Below, one piece after another: positions 16,093 to 23,957 of a stretch of 37,602 bases of DNA (position 1 is the first letter of the stretch; each line of letters starts with the position of its first letter). The DNA is from Pseudobdellovibrionaceae bacterium (GTDB lineage: Bacteria > Bdellovibrionota > Bdellovibrionia > Bdellovibrionales > UBA1609). The notes under the pieces were generated by a model that was not told where the DNA came from, searched no databases, and was given only the letters and a program-made list of their open reading frames with translations. The position numbers and the translations under genes are program-made. The stretch covers positions 1 to 37,602 of the forward strand of contig JANXMF010000124.1 in assembly GCA_025354795.1 (NCBI GenBank), in the 5' to 3' direction.

Positions 16093-17467
16093 ATAATTTG
16101 AGTGCCTTCACCCGCTGCGCGCGGCGATCGACAATGGGCTTTGGGTAATCGCGCCCTAAACGAAACCCGACCGGCAAGGTCTTGGCGGCGTGGGGGGCGT
16201 GGATCGCGCGGTCAGATAGCGAGTGCAATTCCGGTAAGTAGCGGCGTAAGAAATCACCGTTGCGGTCAAAACGCTCGGACTGGACGGTAGGATTGAAGGT
16301 GCGAAAATAGGGTTGCGCATCACAGCCGGTGGAGGCGCACCACTGCCACCCGCCATTGTTCGCCGCTAAATCAAAATCGATTAGTTTGGAGGCGAAGTAA
16401 CTTTCGCCTAAGCGCCAATCCACCAGGAGGTCCTTAACCAAAAAACTGGCGGTAACCATGCGCAAGCGATTGTGCATCCATCCAGTTTGGTTCAATTGGC
16501 GCATGGCCGCGTCGATCAGTGGATAGCCAGTGGCTCCCGCGCACCAGACTTTGAAATGGCGCGCGGAGCCCGGCCACTGGAGCTGGCGATATTTGGCCTG
16601 AAACGCCATCGTCTCCACTTCGGGAAAACGATCGAGGATCATATGGTAAAACTCGCGCCAAATCAGTTCGGTCAGCCAAGTTTGAGCGCCTGGGTTTTGC
16701 TCCTCCACGCAGGCTCGGACGCAAGTGCGGATCGAGATCGTGCCAAAACGCAAATGTACCGAGAGCTTTGATGTGCCGTCCACGGCTGGGAAGTCACGGG
16801 CCTCCGCGTAGCGCCCGATCTTGCGAGTAAATGTTTTTAGTAGATCTTTGGCTTTAGCTAGCGGCGGGAGGTCAAGTGAAACCGCCTTCGCAGTAAATTT
16901 AAATAGTTTATTCAAGTCTGGCCGCTGTTCGCTCACGCAAGCCGACGTGAGTCGGGCAAGCCAGGCCTTTTTATAGGGAGTGAAAACCCGGTAGGGTGTG
17001 CCGTCCGCTTTCAAGATCTCATCGCCGGCAAAGATCACATGGTCCTTGAGCCGGTGAAATTCCACACCCGCCTTCGCCAATTTGCGGGCGACCGCCACGT
17101 CTCGCTGCTTGGCCGCGGGCTCACACTCCCAGTTGCAAAACACGGCTTCGATTTGATGCTGCTTGAGCACCTTGAGGAGTTCCGCTTCGGGCTTACCCGT
17201 AAGGTGTAGCAGGGCCGACCCGTGCCGTCGTAACTGCGCATCGAGTGCCGCGAGCGCAGCCAGCACAAATTCGTTCTGCACGGGTGCGAAGTCATCGGGT
17301 GCGGAAATAAAAGCGACCAGCACCTGATCGGATGTGGCGCAGGCGCGGGCCAAAGCGTGATGATCGATTAGGCGCAAATCGCGCCGTAGCCAACACAGGC
17401 TGGTTCGATAGTTACGCTCCGTTAAAATGGTGTGCCCCTGTCGACGTTCAAGAGTTCGTCCGCGCAC
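16082..17467 (-). CDS. phrB: Class I deoxyribodipyrimidine photolyase
   Basis: 461 residues. The N-terminal antenna domain starts with SLCWLRRDLRLIDHHALARA. The C-terminal FAD domain shows TELIWREFYHMIL, then TGYPLIDAAMRQL with TGWMHNRLRM, then LAANNGGWQW (about residue 370) with DAQPYFRTFNP. These are the FAD- and lesion-binding motifs of CPD photolyases. The enzyme uses blue light and FADH- to split cyclobutane pyrimidine dimers. The GTG at 17467 is the only usable start upstream of the domain but lacks a clear ribosome site; it lies 46 bases inside the preceding gene, so translation may be coupled. Length fits the family (450-480). A cryptochrome is less likely because there is no C-terminal extension. 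Confidence 0.92.
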   Translation of the reverse strand: MRGRTLERRQGHTILTERNYRTSLCWLRRDLRLIDHHALARACATSDQVLVAFISAPDDFAPVQNEFVLAALAALDAQLRRHGSALLHLTGKPEAELLKVLKQHQIEAVFCNWECEPAAKQRDVAVARKLAKAGVEFHRLKDHVIFAGDEILKADGTPYRVFTPYKKAWLARLTSACVSEQRPDLNKLFKFTAKAVSLDLPPLAKAKDLLKTFTRKIGRYAEARDFPAVDGTSKLSVHLRFGTISIRTCVRACVEEQNPGAQTWLTELIWREFYHMILDRFPEVETMAFQAKYRQLQWPGSARHFKVWCAGATGYPLIDAAMRQLNQTGWMHNRLRMVTASFLVKDLLVDWRLGESYFASKLIDFDLAANNGGWQWCASTGCDAQPYFRTFNPTVQSERFDRNGDFLRRYLPELHSLSDRAIHAPHAAKTLPVGFRLGRDYPKPIVDRRAQRVKALKLFRT

Positions 17468-18606
17468 GGTTCAAAGCGCGCCGTGTGCTGGCTTAGGTTC
17501 GATTGCAGGCGATAGCCTTGAACATAAGTTCGGTAAAAGCTGATCAACGGTTGCGGCCGAATCTGCAAATAATGCTCGTTGATCGCGTTTAGTATGTGAT
17601 CCAGTTCAGTCAATGATAGCCCCATCGCCAAAAATTTCGCAGTCGGGATCAGCAAGATTTCTTCGGCTTCATGAAACGTAAGTTCTAATTTCTCAAAAAC
17701 ATACCGTTCCATGCCGCTCAAGACCATACCGCGTAACCACAGCGGAGTCATCGCACTTTCCGGCGGCTGCACGGCTTCCACGACAGAAAGCTTAAGCCCG
17801 ACGCCGCGTTCCGCCGACAAAAGCGGCAGTCCCGTCCGAGTAACGACGCGGGTCGCGATATCGCGCATAAACAGACGCGGTTTACGTTCGGGATGGCTTC
17901 CGTCCCACCTCATATGCTCGGCAATGGCGGCGTAAGGGGCGACCTGGTGAGGAGACTGAAAAATGAATTTCATCAGTTGTTGTTGCTTAAGCGTGAGCGG
18001 CACCAAATGTCCGTGATAAACCAAACCTCGTCCGCCGCGGTCAAAGCCCAAGAGAATGCTACCGATGTCTTCTTGGACTTCCTGATAAAGCGCAAGTTCA
18101 CCGTTGACGTCGACCACCACCGAGCGGCGAATGGCTTTGACCGTCATTTCATTGACCCGGGCTATTTCCAGCCGCACCTGATCTGGTTCGAAGTCGGAAC
18201 CCATTTGTACGGCCAGCTCGTTAACGGTCAGTGGATCTTTCGCCGAGAACAACAGAGCCAGCAAGCCGAACTGCGTTGCGTTGACTTCCAGTTGTCCGCC
18301 TTTGGCAAAACCCAGATTGTAAGTTTCGCTCAATTGAAAATCGTCGAGGGAGGCCTGCACATAGATAAGCGGAATTTGTGCCGCAATCCCGAGCTTGGCG
18401 TCTTGCAGCGCCAGTTTGCGGCGTGCCACAAGGGCCTCCAGTAGGACTGTGTACTGCAAGTAGCTCAGAGCGAGAGTGGAGCGCCGGTCACGCACCTGAA
18501 GGGAGTGCGAACGGTCCAAGCTCAAACCCTCAAATTGGGCCACCACCTCAGCCTGTGAAGCGGGGAAAATTGGGACACAAAAGAGAGTGAACAGAAATAA
18601 TTGCAT
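17422..18606 (-). CDS. Protein with signal-like N-terminus and two winged-helix-like domains
   Basis: 394 residues, ATG preceded by AAAAGGA. Residues 1-19 (MQLFLFTLFCVPIFPASQA) resemble a signal peptide, though without N-terminal positive charge. Residues about 195-273 look like an OmpR/PhoB-type winged helix: LVPLTLKQQQLMKFIF, a recognition-like helix around KPRLFMRDIATRVV, and the wing motif SAERGVGLKL (compare R-G-x-G-Y-x-L). Residues about 105-172 (VNATQFGLLALLFSAKDPLT and following) look like a degenerate second copy. The C-terminal ~120 residues are helical and unassigned. A cytoplasmic transcription regulator would not carry a signal peptide, so either the N-terminus is only a hydrophobic helix or the domains act in the envelope. 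It overlaps the photolyase start by 46 bases. No family name can be given. Confidence 0.55.
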   Translation of the reverse strand: MQLFLFTLFCVPIFPASQAEVVAQFEGLSLDRSHSLQVRDRRSTLALSYLQYTVLLEALVARRKLALQDAKLGIAAQIPLIYVQASLDDFQLSETYNLGFAKGGQLEVNATQFGLLALLFSAKDPLTVNELAVQMGSDFEPDQVRLEIARVNEMTVKAIRRSVVVDVNGELALYQEVQEDIGSILLGFDRGGRGLVYHGHLVPLTLKQQQLMKFIFQSPHQVAPYAAIAEHMRWDGSHPERKPRLFMRDIATRVVTRTGLPLLSAERGVGLKLSVVEAVQPPESAMTPLWLRGMVLSGMERYVFEKLELTFHEAEEILLIPTAKFLAMGLSLTELDHILNAINEHYLQIRPQPLISFYRTYVQGYRLQSNLSQHTARFEPCADELLNVDRGTPF

Positions 18607-18678
18607 CAGAGTCCTTTTGAGCGAAGTGATGGGCTCAAGAGGTAAAAGCTAAGCAGTAACTATGCCAGAGCAGTGGTA

Positions 18679-19395
18679 CTAGATGGCCGCGAATTTAACG
18701 GCTTTGACCTTGTGTTGCGCATCCCTAATTTCAGAATAGAAATCGATGTAGAAGCGCATCACCGCGTTGGCATAGTCCTTCGGCCATACGTTGTTTTTTA
18801 AGGCATGGTCGACGTTGCGTTTGCCCATGTTGTAAGCCGAAATATAAAGCTGCGCATGGGAATCGAAGCGGTTGCGAAGGTAGTTCATATAGGCCGCGCC
18901 GATTTTAATATTCTCGATCGGATCATGCAAGCTGGCATCACCTTTAAATTTGAGATCAAATTTTTCTGTGATCCACTTGGCGGTGCTGGGCCGAATCTGC
19001 ATCAAGCCGATCTCATCCAGTGATCCTAAACGATTGGGATCAAATTTACTTTCGTTTTGAATGACCGAAAGTAAGAAGACCGGATCAAATTGATACTTCG
19101 CGCCCTGATCAATCACCGCCTGAGCAATCTTTTTATACTGCTTCTTATATTTTTTGGGCAGGCGCTCAAGAGTCCAGAGGTAGATTTTGGAATTGATCTT
19201 GTTCACGCGCTCGCCCGACTGCACCGAGCTTCCCTTATAATACTTGCCCAAAAGCTCATGGGCGTGACTCAGTCGCGTTTGTCGCTGCGTATCCGACAAA
19301 CTCAGTGATTCGTCGGCACTTTCCTGGTGGGCGCGAGCCGTGAGTCCGACCGTGGTGATGGCGACGATTAGAATGATTTTGAGATTTCTTATCAT
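18679..19395 (-). CDS. SLT-family lytic transglycosylase
   Basis: 238 residues from the ATG at 19395, which begins the signal peptide MIRNLKIILIVAITTVGLTARA; the frame is open 87 codons further up but that part has no protein-like character. The SLT domain spans about residues 90-220: FLLSVIQNESKFDPN with the catalytic glutamate E115, then EIGLMQIRPSTAK (130-140), then IKIGAAYMNYL and SAYNMGKRNV. These are the classic motifs of Slt70/MltC/MltE-type goose-lysozyme-like enzymes that cleave peptidoglycan to 1,6-anhydroMurNAc products. It would act in the periplasm on the cell's own wall or, in a predator, on prey wall. The size suggests a single catalytic domain with a short N-terminal linker. 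Confidence 0.88.
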   Translation of the reverse strand: MIRNLKIILIVAITTVGLTARAHQESADESLSLSDTQRQTRLSHAHELLGKYYKGSSVQSGERVNKINSKIYLWTLERLPKKYKKQYKKIAQAVIDQGAKYQFDPVFLLSVIQNESKFDPNRLGSLDEIGLMQIRPSTAKWITEKFDLKFKGDASLHDPIENIKIGAAYMNYLRNRFDSHAQLYISAYNMGKRNVDHALKNNVWPKDYANAVMRFYIDFYSEIRDAQHKVKAVKFAAI

Positions 19396-19507
19396 GCTGA
19401 AATAAAATGCAATTTCAGTGCTGACGCGAGGCTTTACTAAGTGGGCCGAACTGCAATCCACCCCTGTCAAAGCTTTGGTCGGGTGAGCATGGAGGTGACA
19501 ACGTCTC

Positions 19508-19527
19508 AGTTTGAAACAGTTTGAAAC
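19508..19527. repeat. Perfect tandem 10-base repeat AGTTTGAAAC
   Basis: Two adjoining copies (19508-19517 and 19518-19527) lie in the 249-base region between the divergent transglycosylase and Cys-rich protein genes. The spacing of one helical turn fits a regulator binding site. An inverted repeat AACACC (19549-19554) / GGTGTT (19574-19579) follows. Confidence 0.45.
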
Positions 19528-19644
19528 TAGCGTGACGTGCTGCAGTCTAACACCGTTGTCTTCTTTACAGAATGGTGTTTCATAATGGAACCACCCCACC
19601 ATTTCCTTTAAGTTGACTGCATTCAGACATTTTTGGGGGCAGCC

Positions 19645-19911
19645 ATGACAAAGCAATTCATCCTCATTGTACTATTTATTTCCGTCACCGCTTCTGCAGA
19701 TCTATTTTCGGCGCGCGAAAAATCCTTCTGTAGCACGATCACCACGGTTTCAGGCTTGGTTTGTTCGACTAACTTCAAATGGGGCTGCGAAGAATATCCG
19801 GTTTGCCAGGGCGAGGGCGCGTGTGGGTTGATGCAGCGGGATTCGGGCGATTGGTGCACGATCAAGAGCAGCTGGGGATGCGCGGATTACGTTCCCTGTT
19901 CAGCCAACTAA
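19645..19911 (+). CDS. Small secreted protein with two tandem 4-cysteine modules
   Basis: 88 residues; the ATG at 19645 follows GGGGGCAGCC and starts the signal peptide [18 protein letters not shown]. The mature part contains eight cysteines at 29, 40, 48, 54 and 60, 71, 79, 85. The two halves have identical spacing (C-x10-C-x7-C-x5-C) and share the pattern S-G-x2-C-[ST]-x4-[KS]-W-G-C-x-[DE]-Y-x2-C. This is an internal duplication of a 26-residue disulfide-type module separated by five residues. I do not recognise the family. Small disulfide-rich secreted proteins often act as toxins, inhibitors or surface ligands; none of these can be claimed here. The intergenic region upstream carries the AGTTTGAAAC tandem repeat. 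Confidence 0.72.
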   Translation: MTKQFILIVLFISVTASADLFSAREKSFCSTITTVSGLVCSTNFKWGCEEYPVCQGEGACGLMQRDSGDWCTIKSSWGCADYVPCSAN

Positions 19912-20045
19912 TCGCGTTTGCCGACGAAAGAAAGAATCACCGGACGCTCAAATTCGGCCGCGACCTCGCGCAGGATGTGCACGCTTTCGGCCTCAAGCTG
20001 GCGCAGATGTGAGAGAGAATATCCCATGGGCTTAAGTATGTCGAT

Positions 20046-20059
20046 CCCGTCTAGACGGG
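20046..20059. promoter_or_regulatory. Perfect 14-base palindrome
   Basis: CCCGTCTAGACGGG is its own reverse complement. It lies 79 bases before the start of the small gene at 20138, in a position suitable for an operator. No T-run follows, which speaks against a terminator. Confidence 0.35.
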
Positions 20060-20137
20060 GCCAGCGACGATGCGCATGGCTAGGGCTTTTTCATGAAAGC
20101 GCGCCTTCTGCCGATAACAGAGTCGCAAGGAGGCATT

Positions 20138-20347
20138 ATGCGACGAATTGGCGAAATCATGCAGGACATGGGCTTTAAACCGGGTTCTTCCGAGGAAACT
20201 CAAAAAGCGTTTATTTTGCATCTCATAGCCGCGGCCAATCGATCCGCGCCTAGGCCTGTCGCGATTCCACCTGAACCGCCGCAAGCTCAGCAGCTGAGCT
20301 TTGATGCGGACATTCTTGGAGTATTGGCCCGCCCCCCGAAGGGATAG
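20138..20347 (+). CDS. Small hypothetical cytoplasmic protein
   Basis: 69 residues. The ATG at 20138 is preceded by AAGGAGG, one of the strongest ribosome sites in the window, which is the main reason to call the gene. The frame is open from 20093 but the earlier start has no such site. The N-terminal half is helical and charged (MRRIGEIMQDMGFKPGSSEE, then TQKAFILHLIAAANR). The second half is Pro-rich (VAIPPEPPQAQQ) and ends in LGVLARPPKG. No signal peptide, membrane segment or known motif. Function unknown. Confidence 0.55.
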   Translation: MRRIGEIMQDMGFKPGSSEETQKAFILHLIAAANRSAPRPVAIPPEPPQAQQLSFDADILGVLARPPKG

Positions 20348-20437
20348 GGTGCGAAACTGCGCCCGCCCGCCGTCGAGTTTGTTTCCGAAAATGCCGTATC
20401 ATATTGAGAATCATTGGCAAACTCCCGAAGAGAAGTC

Positions 20438-20752
20438 GTGGACTTCCGCATTCGCTATACCCTTTTAGGCTTAATTCTTTTTCACGGCTTCAACGTTGTC
20501 GCGATCCAAGTGCCAAGCTGTGAGAAACCAGCGATCAAAGTGGAAGCAGAAGACGAGTTTACCGCTCTTTGCGTCAGCATCTGTGACCGTACGTTTGAAA
20601 ATCATGATTCGACAAAAACTACATTTTTTCGCAAACAATGTGCGCAGTCCAGTGCGGACCAAAAAAGGCGCGAGCACTTTCGCAGCCTTCTTCTCCCTCT
20701 ACCTGTGCAGTATCGACGCTCAAGGAGAGTAATTCAGCCTGAGGGGGCTTAG
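20438..20752 (+). CDS. Doubtful small exported protein
   Basis: 104 residues from a GTG at 20438 with AGAGAAG upstream. The first 22 residues (MDFRIRYTLLGLILFHGFNV) look like a signal peptide, followed by PSCEKPAIKVEAEDEFTALC and a second Cys in VSICD. The last 40 residues become Arg-rich and unlike the rest, and overlap the 3' end of the transferase gene by 33 bases. Just before the change is a run of six T (about 20624-20629); loss of one T would move the frame to one ending at 20732 with a more protein-like tail (STFAAFFSLYLCSIDAQGE). Either the C-terminus is genuine and odd, or the gene is frameshifted by mutation or a base error. Confidence 0.35.
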   Translation: MDFRIRYTLLGLILFHGFNVVAIQVPSCEKPAIKVEAEDEFTALCVSICDRTFENHDSTKTTFFRKQCAQSSADQKRREHFRSLLLPLPVQYRRSRRVIQPEGA

Positions 20753-21460
20753 GGCCGCGATCCCCTGACGCACTCGAATCTCCGCCCGCTCCCCACCCGC
20801 ATCCGCCTTTAGCGCGAGGGCCCCTTGATACTCACCGCCAAACTCAAAAAGCTGAAATTGCCAGGCGGTGGGGTCTTGGTAGAGAAACCGCGGCGCAAAG
20901 TGAACCTGCACATCGGGCGCGAGTAAAAAAGAAATATTCCGCGGCTGCGCCGTGAAGCCAAGGCCCATGGCCTTGAGCAAGCTCTCCTTGAGGGTCCAGT
21001 ACTTAAAGAATTTTGTGCACTGAGCTTGAGGAGTAGTGTCTTCAATATCGTCAATTTCACGGGGAGTAAAATAATCGCCGGCGACTTCACGCCAGGAAAC
21101 CTGGCGCTTCAGCGATTCAATGTCGACTCCGATCGCGCGCTCTTCGCTCAAAGCACACACAATCAGGCCTTGAGTGTGGGAAATATTGAAATGCATCCCA
21201 GCGAAACCGACCAGTGATGGTTTGCCACAGGCGTTAAAGGTAAACTCCCATTGCCGGGGCGAACGCGAGACTAAAGTGCGGGTCAAAAGTTGGCGCAGCA
21301 GCCAGCGCCCACCAATAAATTGAAGACGGGTCTCAACGTGGCCTATGCCTTCAGCCCTTTGCAATTCTAGGTGGCTCAGAGTACCGGCAATTTCCGCCGG
21401 CGTCAGGGCCCGAACCTCGTCCAGTTTTAATGTCCACATATCGACCTGGAGAGCACCCAT
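20720..21460 (-). CDS. Sfp-type 4'-phosphopantetheinyl transferase
   Basis: 246 residues from the ATG at 21460; a second ATG at 21439 is also possible. The signature residues of the Sfp/Gsp family are present: GKPSL, then HFNISHTQGL, then AIGVDIESL (Mg-binding Asp and Glu), and KYWTLKESLLKAMGLG (catalytic Lys-Glu motif). The enzyme transfers the phosphopantetheine arm from CoA to a serine of carrier proteins. The Sfp length (about 230-250) rather than AcpS length (about 125) implies it serves secondary-metabolite synthases. The obvious local clients are the free ACP (27482) and the two ACP domains of the PKS (28433). It is divergent from the CheX gene, with 157 bases between starts. Confidence 0.92.
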   Translation of the reverse strand: MGALQVDMWTLKLDEVRALTPAEIAGTLSHLELQRAEGIGHVETRLQFIGGRWLLRQLLTRTLVSRSPRQWEFTFNACGKPSLVGFAGMHFNISHTQGLIVCALSEERAIGVDIESLKRQVSWREVAGDYFTPREIDDIEDTTPQAQCTKFFKYWTLKESLLKAMGLGFTAQPRNISFLLAPDVQVHFAPRFLYQDPTAWQFQLFEFGGEYQGALALKADAGGERAEIRVRQGIAALSPLRLNYSP

Positions 21461-21617
21461 GAGCTTTCTATCGGCCAAAGTCAGAGGTGAACCAAGACTA
21501 AAAGCTAGAAATATAACCGATTCGCCTGCGACCTTTGTTTGCTTTTGGGACTGATCTCATTGAGAGACAAACACAAATGCTTTACCATCGTGGTAGGTGT
21601 GCAAGGAAGCTTAGAAT

Positions 21618-22184
21618 TTGGAAAACTCGCCAGTCACAGATTTGACCGTTGTTGAGGCGCTAAAATCCGCCGTGCGCAGCCTCTCTGCGTCGCGCTTAGC
21701 CGCTCACGCCAATGATGCCAACGTGCGTTTGCTTGAGGACGATTCCAGCGATCTGGTCAAGGCCCATTGGATGAGCCTTATTCTCGGGGCGGGACGGGAT
21801 ATGCGCATTACTTTTAAGTGTCACTTTATGAGTGAAGATGGGCCTGGGTTTGGCCGCGGCTTGGCGGAGGTCTCGTCCCTGACCGAAGAGCGAATTTTGG
21901 ATTTTTTTAAGGAGTTTTGCAATCTCACCATGGGTGGGCTTAAAATCTTACTGGAAAACAATCAAATTCAAATCGGCACAAGTTTGCCGTTGGTCACGCG
22001 CGGTTTTGACGAAGTTTTTTTTCCGCGCAGTTCAAGCGGCAGCTGCTTTGAGGACAAATGGATTCTGGACAACGGCATAGCCCGGGTCTATTGCGCGGTT
22101 CACTTTGAGATTTTTAATCCGATAAAATTTTTCTTCAATGCGAGCGAACTGGAAGAGAGTTGGGGAAAGGTGGAGTTTTTTTAA
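21618..22184 (+). CDS. CheX-like phosphatase-domain protein
   Basis: 188 residues from a TTG start with AAGGAAG nine bases upstream. The central region GRGLAEVSSLTEERILDFFK is followed by EFCNLTMGGLK, carrying the E-x-x-N motif (E99, N102) that CheX, CheC and FliY use to position water for dephosphorylating CheY-P. The glycine pair after it (MGGLK) and the following strand (IQIGTSLPLVTRG) fit the CheX fold. The gene abuts the next one with no gap, so the two are translated together. The CheY-like receiver at 23378-23743 is an obvious candidate substrate. Assignment rests on the motif and fold pattern; overall similarity to true chemotaxis CheX is weak. Confidence 0.65.
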   Translation: MENSPVTDLTVVEALKSAVRSLSASRLAAHANDANVRLLEDDSSDLVKAHWMSLILGAGRDMRITFKCHFMSEDGPGFGRGLAEVSSLTEERILDFFKEFCNLTMGGLKILLENNQIQIGTSLPLVTRGFDEVFFPRSSSGSCFEDKWILDNGIARVYCAVHFEIFNPIKFFFNASELEESWGKVEFF

Positions 22185-23375
22185 ATGGATTTAAATCGCG
22201 ACGTTCAATCCGTTCACCACATCATTCATCTCTTTGAACGCGCGCATCTGCGCGGCGAAAAAATGCTGGACGGGTTGCCCGCACTGTTTAGTGTGGTCGA
22301 CAAAAGCGGACAGGTCTATCGCGGCAATAAATATCTTGGAAATCTTATAGAGGTTGGCCAGGAACATCTTTTAGGGGAGTCGATCGCACCCCTATTTTCG
22401 GCTGCGAACTGGACCATCTTTCAGGCCCGGCTGCAAGGTTTAATCGCCGCGGGCAAAGCCTCGGATGAATTTGAGCTGGAACTGGACGGGCTCAAACAAA
22501 AGCGAACGTTTGTTTGGTATCTGGTACCCTTGCGCCACGAGTACGAGGTCAAGTTCAGTTTGGTGACGGTCTTCGCGGTCGATGTATCCGAGCTTAAGAC
22601 CACGATGCAGCAAAAGGCACGAATGCAAATTGAGCTCAAAACGGCGAAGGCCGTGCAAGAAACATTGTTGCCTCCGCCTGAAGCGAGTTTTGCCTTCGCA
22701 ACGGTTTCAGGACGCTACCGTTCGGCTTCAGAATGTGGTGGCGATCTGTGGTTTTATAAGCAAATCGATGATCAGTTGCTGGTTTGCATTGCCGATGTGA
22801 CTGGCCATGGCGCTTCGGCGGCGCTGCTGGCGAGTGCCGCGCGCGCGGTGCTGTCGGTGGACGCGGTGATCTCGACAAAATCACCGGCAAAGATTCTTGC
22901 GACGCTCAATAATACCATGATCGACCTGGCCAATCGACAAAGCTGCATGACCTCCATCGTTGGCGTCTTAAATGGCACCACGGGCGAATTTACCTATGGC
23001 TTCGCTGCCCACGACCCGCTGCTTTTCTTTCCCGCGCAAACCGGTCACGAGGCATCGAGTTTGATTAAGATTCGACCCACCACACCTGGGAATTTGTTAG
23101 GGTTGGAACGCGACATTGAGTACCACCAACAAAGTATTTTTTTACATCCCGGAGACCGCTTGTTTTTTTATTCCGATGGCTTGCTGGATTTGGTGGTGGA
23201 TGAGAGCAATCGCAAAATCGGCGCCCGGAGAATTTACAAACTGGTGGGCGATTTTATGAAAAACGGCGCCAATGTGCGAGAAGTGGCAGAACATGTCGAT
23301 CACGTCGTAAGTGAGTTTAGCCTGAAATATGAGCTGGAAGACGATGTGACATTTTTTCTGGTGCAATACAAATAG
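22185..23375 (+). CDS. PAS-like sensor with SpoIIE/RsbU-type PP2C phosphatase domain
   Basis: 396 residues, ATG directly after the stop of the CheX-like gene. Residues about 20-145 look like a PAS domain (LFSVVDKSGQVYRGNKYLGN at its start, then FVWYLVPLRHEYEVKFSLVT). A short helical linker ends in VQETLLPPP, the usual entry to SpoIIE domains. The PP2C part has SECGGDLWFY, VCIADVTGHGASAALL and GDRLFFYSDGLLDLV, giving the metal-binding aspartates, so it should be active. Such phosphatases usually dephosphorylate STAS-domain anti-anti-sigma factors in partner-switching systems; no STAS or anti-sigma gene is visible here. The PAS part could sense a small ligand or redox state. Confidence 0.88.
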   Translation: MDLNRDVQSVHHIIHLFERAHLRGEKMLDGLPALFSVVDKSGQVYRGNKYLGNLIEVGQEHLLGESIAPLFSAANWTIFQARLQGLIAAGKASDEFELELDGLKQKRTFVWYLVPLRHEYEVKFSLVTVFAVDVSELKTTMQQKARMQIELKTAKAVQETLLPPPEASFAFATVSGRYRSASECGGDLWFYKQIDDQLLVCIADVTGHGASAALLASAARAVLSVDAVISTKSPAKILATLNNTMIDLANRQSCMTSIVGVLNGTTGEFTYGFAAHDPLLFFPAQTGHEASSLIKIRPTTPGNLLGLERDIEYHQQSIFLHPGDRLFFYSDGLLDLVVDESNRKIGARRIYKLVGDFMKNGANVREVAEHVDHVVSEFSLKYELEDDVTFFLVQYK

Positions 23376-23377
23376 AA

Positions 23378-23743
23378 CTATTGAACCAGTTTCTTTACGG
23401 CCGCAACCAGCGTCTCAGCCACATACGGCTTAGTCACCCAAGCTCTGAGGCCAAGTTCTTTGCCGCGGGCTTTTAGATCCGCGCCGCTTTCCGTAGTGAG
23501 CATCAGCACGGGGATATTTTTTCCGGCCTCGATTTGTCGCACCTTTTCGATCATAGTCATGCCATCCATATTCGGCATATTGACATCGCAAATAACCAGC
23601 TTGATTTCGGGATGGCTCCGGTATTTTTCCAAACCATCCACACCATCGACCGCTTCCAACACGGTGAGTTGAGCCTGTTCAAGATGTTTGCGCAATTGGC
23701 TGCGCAGAGTTTCTGAGTCATCGACAATCAGTACCGTCGCCAT
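23378..23743 (-). CDS. Single-domain CheY-like response regulator
   Basis: 121 residues from the ATG at 23743, preceded by AGAGGAAAAACTT; an upstream in-frame start would add 23 residues outside the domain. All receiver residues are present: the acidic pair in VLIVDDSETL, the phosphoacceptor Asp in VICDVNMPNMDG, Thr in LMLTTES, and Lys in VTKPY. There is no output domain, so it acts by protein contact. It is convergent with the PP2C gene with only two bases between stops and lies beside a CheX-like phosphatase gene, so a phospho-signalling circuit is likely. No histidine kinase is in the window. Confidence 0.92.
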   Translation of the reverse strand: MATVLIVDDSETLRSQLRKHLEQAQLTVLEAVDGVDGLEKYRSHPEIKLVICDVNMPNMDGMTMIEKVRQIEAGKNIPVLMLTTESGADLKARGKELGLRAWVTKPYVAETLVAAVKKLVQ

Positions 23744-23906
23744 AAGTTTTTCCTCTAAGCCGCGAGCGTCCACAGCGTTTAGGCTTGGTTGTAATGATAG
23801 ACTAAAATCCATTGCGTTAGCAAGGGTGGCGTCTAGTTTGCGCTCGCGGACTCTAAACTAATTTGGCCTTTGCTGCACATGCCACTTTAAACTGGCCGTA
23901 GGTTTA

Positions 23907-23936
23907 TTGCTTGCGGAGTCGCTTCACTGTTAAAAT
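23907..23936 (+). promoter_or_regulatory. Candidate promoter of the polyketide operon
   Basis: TTGCTT (23907-23912) and TAAAAT (23931-23936) are 18 bases apart. The predicted transcript start would be about 15 bases before the TTG of the ligase gene, leaving just room for GAGGAGTGACG. The -10 box is good, the -35 box weak. Confidence 0.42.
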
Positions 23937-23957
23937 TTAAGTGTCGAGGAGTGACGT

